Shown in pieces: positions 13,501 through 24,700 of a stretch of DNA of 64,000 bases. The DNA lies in the NCBI GenBank assembly GCA_964030785.1, contig OZ034968.1, positions 54,781,730 to 54,845,729 on the forward strand, given 5' to 3'. Source of the DNA: Siderastrea siderea (taxonomy: Eukaryota; Cnidaria; Anthozoa; Scleractinia; Rhizangiidae). Both the position numbers and the translations under genes were made by a program. Positions within the stretch are counted from its first letter, which is position 1. Each line of letters starts with the position of its first letter. The notes below the pieces were generated by a model, which was given only the letters and a program-made list of their open reading frames with translations, searched no databases and was not told where the DNA came from.

Positions 13501-13934
13501 ACGTAACATAACATCACATAACATAACATGACATGACATGACATAGCATAGCATAGCATAGCGTAGCATAGCATAGCATAGCATAGCATAACATAACATA
13601 ACATAGTATAACATAACGTAACATAACATAACATAACATAACATAACATAACATTCTGTAAATGATGAAAGCTTAGCAAGGGTAAATGAATGGATAAATA
13701 ATGGAGATCATGTTCGGCGAAAGAAACCGGTGACTGATGGATTGACGGGGCAAATTTAATTCACGAAGTAGGTTTTTAATTGATATTTTTATGTTGCACC
13801 TTATGGTTTGAAAATCGTTAACTCCTTTAGTACAAACCTTTTCAAACTTCAATGTGTCGGTAAGATACAGCGGCAAATAGGAATAGGAAATGTCTTGTAA
13901 AACCCTCGTACAAGTGTAGATAATGGCGACCTGT

Positions 13935-13974
<40 letters not shown>

Positions 13975-14032
13975 GTAATAATAATGATGATGATGGTAAT
14001 GATAATGATGATGATGATGGCGACGATGATGG

Positions 14033-14077
<45 letters not shown>

Positions 14078-15626
14078 CAGGTTATAATAATAACAATAAC
14101 CTATGGAAATGGGAAAAAAAAGTTGCGCTCATGTATAAAAATAGTGCCAGTAATTTCAATTGAAATTTTAAAATGATCCATGGTGAAGCGTAAAGGTAAG
14201 ATAACCCTGCCCTTGCATGAAGTAACTAGGAACATTACTACCTCCTCCCCCTGCCCCCTGGATGAAATACTGTTCAACCTCATTATCGGCCCTAGCATTT
14301 TTCTCCACTGGTTCTCATTTGTACGCCTGGGTGATGGAAGACAGTTTGGAGAGAAGCTTCTTATTTAAGGAAACAACACAGCACCAGAGGCCAATCTTTA
14401 CCCACCGACCCAGAGCTTCCTCCAGTATGTACAAGTGTGCTTCTACAAGCAATTGCAAAAAGACGTGAGACACTCCCTATATTGACGGTCATTTTTGACA
14501 TTCTCGAAGTTAATACACATCTAACCCCCTCCACTCAATGTTGTTATGGATTTACAAGTGACATTCAAAGTAACAAGCAACAACACTGAAAGTGGGAGGG
14601 GGTCAGAAATGTATTTCAGTTTTCCATTTATGCTCAAGAGCGCGCTTTTAGATGGCTTCCATTTTTAGGGAGAGTGCCTCAGCAATTCTGCAATTGTTTG
14701 CAACTATAAACAGTTAGTGCAGTTACCTTGTACAAATGAGGATCCTTAAGCCAGTCTCGTACCGTTTTGTGTCCTTGTGACGCAGGCAAACCAGTTTCGG
14801 GGTCAGATGAGACAACAAATGGCTTCCCTACAACAACACTACAATCCACTGTGTCGACAATTGCAGGAGTGATCTGATCTGCAATTCTTGGTCTAGTTGT
14901 TGTTTCATCACTGCTAAATACTTCATTGTCGACACCAAGCGACTCCGTAGACGCTGCTAGCACTTCTGTGTTATGAGGATTTTCTCTGAAACGCAGATCG
15001 TCTTTTTCTGTGTCGCACTGTCCCGGCGTCCTTTCACCACTGCCTACTGCGTTTTGCACATTACCATTTGATTCAACTGAGAACTTCAGAACAACGTCGT
15101 CAGAACTCTAAAACAAACAAACAAACAAACAAACAAACAAAATAAAACAAAAAACGAAACAGACATCTTTAATGTGTGTTCAGTACTGATAGCTCTTCCC
15201 TAGCTTCTCCCAGATTGATTTGCTGTTTAGATTTGTTGGCTTTGGTACGTGAAGGGAAGAAATCCAGAATAGCGAGAGTAAAACCTTTGACGAAAGTTCC
15301 GAAGGTAAACAACAAACTCAACCCATATATATATATCATACGTTGAGCCTGGCCGGGATCCCCAACCGCCGACTACTCCGAGTACTTACTACACAAGAGT
15401 ATTTTCACATACTCCTTATTTTAGTGAGGTGTGCCGCCTAATTGCTAAAGAGGAGATTTTTTCCTGGTTCCAACAGCAAAGCAACACAATTTGTTTTTCT
15501 TCATTTTACTGTAAAAAACAAGAAAGCTCTTAACAAGACTTTAGGTTTCCAGACTTAGTCGAGCTGTTTTCTTTAAATCCCATGAACAACGAAATGACTG
15601 TGGAGAGCCAAGGAGATATATCGCGT

Positions 15627-15704
<78 letters not shown>

Positions 15705-18700
15705 TAGATATATATATATAATTCTTTGATATCTAAATATCTTTATAAATTTGTATGTAAGCGAAAAAAGGAGAGAAAAATGTGTGGGATGTGGGAGTCT
15801 ACACTTTTACGCCCTCTCCCTTTTTCCCCAAATATCATTTTTTCCCTAGTGTGCAACCGTTTCTTTCGGTCTTCACAGGAGTAAAAGCTTGCAACACGTA
15901 TAGGCCAATAAATACATATCATTTTTGATAGCTTTTGAGCTTACAATCGATGAATTGTCTGTTAGCTGGTCAGAAGGTTCTCTGGTCCCAATGTGGAAGA
16001 TCACAGTAAATAACAGTCCCACTCCGACAAAAATTAAAGTCATCACCTGGAGAAAACAAAACGGCCACAAAGCAGGAGTTAAAAGAACACTTAACACTGT
16101 ATGATTGTAATTAATTTGGGTGAGTTCTTTAAACTCACTCGCAAGACGGTAGACTACAAGAACACATCAAATGCCTTTTTATAAGTTTGGCTTCTAAGTA
16201 GAAAAATGCACGGGACGTTTGATAACATTATATAAATAACCGCTTCTTCAAAGCTTCATATTATAACTTATAATATGACTTTGGCCTTAATTTCTTTTGT
16301 TAGGTATGTTTAAGCCTGTTTAACGTACACTGCATGAAATAACAAATATAAGGTGGTATCATGAGTCCGTATACATGACGTATACGGAGCGATATCCTGA
16401 CGTATAAGGACGTCGATGTATAAGGACTGTGTAACGATCAGTTTACGCTTAACTCCTTATACTAGTGTATACTAAAGATTACACATACCCGTACACTAAG
16501 TATTAGAGCACCGTATATTCGTCCTTTTAACGAGTGTTCTAATGCTCTACATTTACCACCTTACAACTGCTGAATATATTTTTACCCTCATGAGTTACTG
16601 AATGGTATTTTTTGTGTTATCTTTTCCTGCTTATTTGTCAGGACACATGGGAATACTGTTTTGTATACTGTGACTTATACCTAACCGTGTGACTTATACC
16701 TAATCGTTCGTAAGTGTTAGGGCGTCGTAAATTCACTTAAAAAAAATTACCAATGTAACGTTTCCCACAGTTTAGTGTGCACACGTGTATATTTTTTGTA
16801 TACTGAGGTATACTGATTTGTATACTGAGCATTATACATATCCGTTCTTCAAGCGTTATAAATCATTTCTTTAGCAAACAATTATATAACCTTATTTTTA
16901 CCAAAGTAAAGCTCCCACGATTATAGGAATGATTAAACCTTCAGTTTACCAATGTAACGTTTCCCACAACTTTGTCCGGACACAAGTGTATACTGTTTTG
17001 TATACTGCAGTATACTAATTTGTATACTGTGCATTATAAATATCCATTCTTTAAATGCTCTAACTCATTTCTTTATCAAAAAATAGAAATCCTTAACTTT
17101 ACCAATGTTACGTTTCCCACAAGTGTCCGGACACCAAAGTGTATACTTTTTTGTATACTGCAGTATACTGATTTGTATACTGTGCATTATACATATCCGT
17201 TGGTTAATTAAGTGCCCTAAATCATGGACCGGTTGGGTCATCTGACTCAATCAAACTGGTTTAGCCATCTGACTTAAGTGAACCAGTTGGGTCATCTGAC
17301 TTGATCAAACTGGTAAAGCCAACTGACTTAAGTGAACCGGTTGGATCATCTGACTTGATCAAACTGGTTAGGCCATCTGACTTAAGTGAACCGGTTGGGT
17401 CATCTGACTTGATCAAACTGGTTAAGCCATCTGACTTAAGTGAACCGGTTGGATCATCTGACTTGATCAAACTGGTTAAGCCATCTGACTTAAGTGAACC
17501 AGTTGGGTCATCTGACTTGATCAAACTGGTTACGCCAACTGACTTAAGTGAACCAGTTGGATCATCTGACTTGGTCAAACTGGCTAGGCCATCTGACTTA
17601 AGTGAACCGGTTGGGCCATCTGACGTTGTGAACCAAATGGGTCATCTGAATTGATCAAACTGGTTAAGCCCTCTGACTTAAGATGACTGGTTGGGTCATC
17701 TGACTTGATCAAACAGGTTAAGCCATCTGACTTAAGTGAACCGGTTGGGTCATCTGACTTCAGTGAACCGGTTGGGCCATCTGACTTATGTGAAACCGTT
17801 GGGCCATGTGACTTAGTGAACCGGTTGGGCCATCTGACTTAAGTAAACCGGTTGGGCCATCTGACTTGATCAAAGTGGTTAAGCCAACTGTCTTAAGTGA
17901 ACTGGTTGGATCATCTGACTTGATCAAACTGGTTAAGCCATCTGACTTAAGTGAACCAGTTGGGCTATCTGACTTAAGTGAACCGGCTGGGTCATCTGAC
18001 TTGATCAAACTGGTTAAGCCAACTGACTTAAGTGAACCGGTTGGATCATCTGACTTGGTCAAACTGGTTAAGCCATCTGACTTAAGTGAACCGGTTGGGC
18101 CATCTGATGTTGTGAACCAAATGGGTCATCTGAATTGATCAAACTGGTTAAGCCCTCTGACTTAGGTGGACTGGTTGAGTCATCTGACTTGATCAAACAG
18201 GTTAAGCCATCTGACTTAAGTGAACCGGCTGGGCCATCTGACTTAAGTGAACTGGTTGGGTCATCTGGCTTAAGTGGACCGGTTGGGCCATCTGACTTAT
18301 GTGAACCCGTTGGGCCATGTGAATTAAGTGAACCCTTTGGGTCATCCGACTCAATCAAACTGGTTAAGCCATCTCAGTTAAGTAAACCGGTTCGGCCATC
18401 TGACTTAAGCGAGCCAGTTGGGACATCTGAGTTGATCAAACTGGTTAGGCCATTTGACTTAAGTGAACCGGTTGGGCCATCATCTGACTCATTTGGGGCC
18501 GATGCACCTTTTCATTTATTTTTACTGGTAAGGTTCATCTGGGTGGTCTGGACTGGTTGAAACATCTGATGAACTAGAACTGGTATATCCTTTTATGCAT
18601 TTTTTCCATTTCTCGGATGACTGAAATAATCAGTTTGATGACACACTGAAAGTTAATTAAATATTTTACTGAAAAGCACATTTTTTCTCAGAAATACGAA

Positions 18701-21700
18701 AGAAGACTAGGTTATGTCAAAGATGAGAAGGAGTCACGTGCTTATGCTAAGCTAACCAAAGAACACATGTCCACTGATGATGATGAAACTGACACTGAAG
18801 GCGAAGGAGGATGGGTGTCAAGGCCTCCAACATACCGAAGCAAAACCATTGAAGCTTTTTAAACAGGTAAGTGGTAGAACAAAGGCTTATTAGTCCTTAA
18901 AGTGTCTATGAAGGAAAAACCCCTCCCAAAACCCTCCCAAAAGGAGAAATTATGGTGCCTCATAGTTTCTTTTGATCATATCTTGTTTAATTCATTCCAG
19001 AGATATTTAAGTTTTTCTATTATGCAAGTTAGAAAACTTGTGACATAATAGCAAGGACACGGCATGGAGTCAAATCACAAAATCACATAATACATACTTT
19101 GTATAGTCGTGTATCTTATTTAAAGTTTCAGATAATACAAACCAGTATTTCTGGAAATATTCTCCATTTTGTGATATCGCAAGTCAGTGAAGTGTGAGTG
19201 TAGTCCTGAGAAGGACTGTTTTTGATGACATTGACTGACATTTGGACAACCTGAGCAGAAGTCATCATCAGAGTCAAGTAAACTGTGAACCGTCGGTAAA
19301 TGTTTTAAGTCTCTGATTGTTATTCTAGTTGGTCGACAATCTTGTGATGATATTGATTGACGATCTAGGGATGTTATTGATCATGGACCAATCAGGAAAA
19401 CAACCAGACACTTAAAACATCTAGTGACGGTTCACAGTTCACTTGACTCTGTTGATGACTTCCTCTCAGGTTGTCGAAAAATCAGTCAATATCATCACAA
19501 ACGGTCCTTCTCAGGACTACACTCACCCGGACGATCATAATTTAACGACCTATGATATGACTCCTGGGTTCAAACCATTTACAGCAATTTTGTGATTTGT
19601 CTCCAAGCTCTGTCTACGGCAGTGTGATGTGAAGCATCTTTATCAGGAAAAACCTTGAATATGTCTGGAATGAAAAGAGATATGGGTAAAAAGAAAGCAC
19701 AATCATTCCTTATTTTGAAGGGGCATTCAAATAAGAGGTTCAATAGAGTTTCAGCTGAGCATATGTGACTTGCATTCTTCATCCATGAACGCACTTTGCC
19801 AGCTTATTTTCTGATCAAAACTAGCTTGTTTAACTTACCAGGAATGGTAATGTGTAAATAAAAACTGCACAAACCAAATAGTAAGACATGGGATAAAACA
19901 TTCCTCTTAAACTGATTTTCTTTTCTTTTTTTTTTGCACATGAGCAAATTGCCCTTCACATGCAAAGTCCATGAAAAAAATTACACTGGCATTTTTTTAC
20001 CTTGCGACAGCCTTTTTTGAAATAACCTGATTTCCACTTGATAAATTTTTGCCACATCACCACCAAGAAAAGGTAATTATTGGTGCTTTATAAAAATGGG
20101 AGAAAACTTAACACATTAAAAAAGGAGTTTAAGACAGCCAGCTGTGCTGTTGCCATGGTAATGGCTATGATGCCATAACCTCCCTTACAATATTGCCTTA
20201 TGAGCCTCCTCGATATATTGTTTGTTTACACGTACAATATGTTAGTTGCTAAGAAGTAGCGGTTAGTAAAACTTAACAAGTTTTCAAACTAATTTATTTG
20301 TTTCTCAAGCCAGGAATGTAAGGTTTCGACCAAGTCATTTATTATCTTAGGATTGGGAGTTAGATACGGTTTCAGTCAAAACAAACGACGACAGGATCTT
20401 CTAATTATTATTGTATTCTCTCCTTAGACTTGACAAGCGCAGCGGAAAGGCATTATTTGCCTGAGAATAAAAATTTTATGATATCCCTCGCTGTCATTGA
20501 TTAACTTCAATTTTGAACAGTCACGTGAGGGAAGGACAATACTCTAGGGGTATCCTTGAATTGGTTAGTGGGTATACCCTCTAGACCCGTTTGCCATGTG
20601 CTTCTAGCGATCTAGCCTCGAGCAATTTGTTGAGTTTCAGAGCTACAATTTTATACCTTTTTCTGCCTTCTTTGTCAGGTAAGTGTGTTTTCGCTCTCCA
20701 TTTCCTCTACTGATTGCATTCAGGACCGTTTACGTCTTTCCACGTATTTTTCTTCTGCATATCTTTTGTTGTTACGAACCTTGGGTTCGCTTGCTTCGCT
20801 CGTATCCACCCGCTCATCTTCGCTTCGGTAGTTCATTATAATTCCGTTATTATGAATAATTCAGTTCGTCCTAAGGCCCTCATCATTGGGCATCCTTTTG
20901 TCCGTCGTTTAAAGGACGATCTCCAGCGGAATTTTGACTCTCGTACATCCCTTGATTTTGGGCTAGATCGAAGCATGGAGGTTTTGTTGCATGGCGTCGG
21001 CGGGCTTCGCGTTACTCAACTTCGCCGCATTATTTCCCAGAAAGTTCGCGATCTGTCGCTGGATGCTGTGCTTTTGGAAATCGGCACGAACGATTTGGGT
21101 TCTATTTCACCCGAAATTGTGGGCTCCGACATTCATGATATTGTCGAATATTTACATCTCTCTTTAGGTATAAAAATGGTGGGTGTTTGTTTAGTGATAG
21201 CTCGTAGGGTTCGCGAGTCGGGCTTGCCCGACGCTGGTTTCAATCTTTTGGCCCTGAAACTAAACCAGTACCCTTCTGTGTTGCTGGATGATACTCCTTT
21301 CGCTTTTGTCTGGCATCACGAGGAGCTGGAGTCGCTAAATCGCGCCATTTTGATGCCAGATGGTGTTCATTTGAATCCACATGGCCAATACAAGCTGTAC
21401 CGGAGCTATCGTGGTGCACTTTTAAAGGCTTTACCTTCGTCGTCTTAGAATTTTTCACGGGGGCTATGGGCTCTTAACAACTTGCTTTGTGTTTTTACTG
21501 TAATAATGTAAGCCTAGAATATTGATTATTTCATCATTGTTGGCCTGGCGCCCACTTAGCTGTTTTCGTGTCACATGGTTAACGCTCATTTATGGCCTCC
21601 TACGTTTGCAGGGCATTTCTCTGCATGTCGGCCTGGAGCGAACCTACCCTTTTTTGTTTTTATTCACGTTCATTTATGGCCTGCATTATTACTTAATTTG

Positions 21701-24700
21701 TTGGCCTGGAGCAGCCTTAGCAGGATTAATTTTCTTTCGATTTTCTGTTGGTATTTTAAGTTGGCCTGGAGCACACTAAGCCATTTGTTTGTGCTACTTT
21801 ATTGCCTGCTTAAAGCCTGATTCTTTATTTGTCGGGCTGAGCAGAATTAGCACGTTGCTTTGTTTTAATTTACTTTCTGGCTTCGTGCTCATTTATGGCC
21901 TACTTTGTTTTTGTTAGCCTGGAGCATACCTTGACTTTGCTTTGCTTCTGCTCATTTATGGCTCTCTTTATTTTGCAGCTTCATGGGGTGGCACTATGCG
22001 GCGACACTGTGTTTGTATAGTTTGCCATGCCACCCCGCTGCGCTCGTGTTTTTATTGTTTTTATGTTTGTTTTTGTGTGTTATTTGAGCGGTGATCACTT
22101 TTTGCAGCGGCTTAACCTACAAACCAGCCTTCTTCGTGGGGGCTCGCTTGTCTGGTTCTTTCTGTTTATCCTAGAATGCCTCGTGCTGCCAGAAATCGTC
22201 GCCAGGCTACACGCCCCGCCCCACCGGCCATGCGTCGCAGCCAGAGGAACATCCGGTCTCCGGCCCGGTTAATCAATCCTGCCACTTCCCTCAACTATCC
22301 CATGATGGGGCTCTTGCTGCACCACTGGGGGCAACCGCAGGAGCAGATGCCAGCGTACAGGGGCATAATCCATAATCTTTCAGGTGAGCTTTTGGGGGCG
22401 GGGGCTCCGGCTCCAGGACAGGACAGGCCCAGGGATGTTTTTACCCCCACGAGTCTTTCCATTGATTGTCGAGTCCCTGCTAAACTTAAAGCCAAAACAT
22501 GGGCTCATGAATATTTTGATTTTGGTTTGCTGCTTGCCAACTCCCCTACGGAGCCACAGTACCATTTGTCTGTCACCACATCGGCAGCCTCTGGTTCAGC
22601 AGGCCTTCCCACCCTGTGCTTGGACTCCACTAACGAGGCAAAGCCCATGACTTCTATAGGTGCTTGGACTTCTGCCTTTCAAATTTTTGTGGGGGTATAT
22701 ACCACCAAATTCCCCCAGGAAGCCCCTGCCCTCATGAAGTATGGTGAGGTGGTTCGCGATTTGGCAGCGCGGGGGGCCAACTGGCGGTATTATGACACTA
22801 ATTTCCGCTATTTAAACCAACAACAGCCTGCCAGGTTGGCTTTGAATGAGGTCCACTGGGAGTTGTGGATTCGCTCACAGAATCTATCAACCACAAAACC
22901 ACCCAGGCCATCGAATGGGGGGGGGGGGGGGCTAACCCTGTTTTCATCCCCCATGGTTACCGCCGAAAGTTCCATCGTGGTGGTGCCTGTGCTGGTTGTA
23001 ATTTCAGCATGAGTGCCATAAGTGTCATCGGCTACATCCGAGCTCCAAATGCAATTTTCGTCCCCCCAGTGCACCACCCAGCTCCACCTCTGTCGCTGCC
23101 AAATCCCGACCTACCAACTCCAGTCAGGCTAAATAGGTCAGCTCCGCTACTCACAGGATATTCGATTAGCGAGACTCAATTTTTGATTTGTGGTTTTCAA
23201 AATGGCTTTCCCATACATTATGATGGTCCTGGTAATGCCATGATGGCCCCTAATTTGTTATCGGCCCACCACCATCCTGAGGTAGTAGACCAATATATTG
23301 AGAAAGAATTGTCCTCTGGGCGCCTTGCTGGCCCCTTTCCTAGTTCTCCGTTTCCATATTTTCGTGTGTCACCCCTTGTTGTAGTTCCTAAGAAATCACC
23401 TGGGGAGTTCCGCCTTATACAGCATTTGTCTTATCCCTCAGGCGCTTCAGTGAATGATTATATTCCCCCAGAACATACTAGTGTCACATACGCTCGCGTT
23501 GAGGATGCTGTTCGGCTGATAACTCGGTCTGGGGTAGGTAGTTTTTTGGCCAAAACTGATATCAAGAGTGCTTTCCGCATAATTCCTATTCGGCCTGAAG
23601 ATTACCATCTTCTCGGAATGCGCTGGCGTGGACTTTTTTACTATGATCGTTGTATGGTCTTTTAGTAGCGCAGTTGAGTGGATTGCCAGGACCAAGCTCC
23701 ACATACCTTACATGATTCATCTCTTGGATGATTTTCTTATCGTTGCTCCCACTAGGTCTCTGTGTTCCAGTCAGCTTTCTTGTTTTCTGGGCTTGTGTGA
23801 CTATTTGGGTATACCTATGTCCCCTGAAAAAACTGTAGGTCCAGCGGTTGTTTTGTCATTTGCCGGTATTGAACTTGATGCCACTCGCTCTGAGGCCCGT
23901 CTCCCCTCAGACAAGGTGCTGCGGTGTGTTGATTTACTTTCAGCATTTCTGACTCGGAAGAAGGTTACTCTACAAGAATTACAGTCCCTTATAGGGCTGT
24001 TGAATTTTGCATGTTCTGTTGTCCTTCCTGAACGGGCATTTCTCCGTCGGCTTCTTGATTTAACTGTCGGCATTAGACGACCGCAGCACCTTGTCAGACT
24101 TAATTCAGCTCTTAAGTCTGACTTGCGGGTTTAGCTCACTTTCCTGTCAGATTTTAACGGCTGTTCCTTTTTTATGCATGAAGGGTGGTTAACTTCATTC
24201 ACTCTTCACCTATACACTGACGCGTCAGGGGCATTAGGTTTTGGGGCTGTTTTTGGTGACCAGTGGTGTTATGGTGAGTGGCCTGAGTCCTGGAAATCGT
24301 ACAATATCGCTGTCCTCGAGTTTTATCCAATTGTCCTCAGTGTACTGTTATGGGGTCATAGGATGAAAAATAAGCGGGTTCTCTTTTTCACGGATAATGA
24401 AGCATTAGTCCATGTTATTAATAAGAATTCATGCCGGGACCCCCTCCTTATGTCCTTTGTACGGAAGCTTGTTCTTTCTTGTCTCAAGCATAATATTTTG
24501 TTTCGAGCCCGCCATGTTCCAAGAATTCACAATAATTTGGCGGATTCTTTGTCCCGTTTGCAGATCCAGCGTTTCCAGCAGCTCGCCCCCGCTCACATGC
24601 ACCCAACTCCGACGGTTGTCCCTCCACCCATGCAGCCTCAAAATTGGAGGATGTAGTGACCCACTTAATTAGTTCTAGTTTGCAGCCATCTTCCATTCCA

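Noticed and set aside
13345..14163. Long ORFs rich in M/L/C/Y or poly-methionine
   Set aside because: They are translations of pentanucleotide and GAT repeats inside an intron of copy A.
17224..18500. Regular 27-bp repeats resembling a CRISPR array or long repeat-protein ORFs
   Set aside because: Units are contiguous with no unique spacers, the sequence is clearly eukaryotic, and ORFs exist on both strands only because the period is divisible by three.
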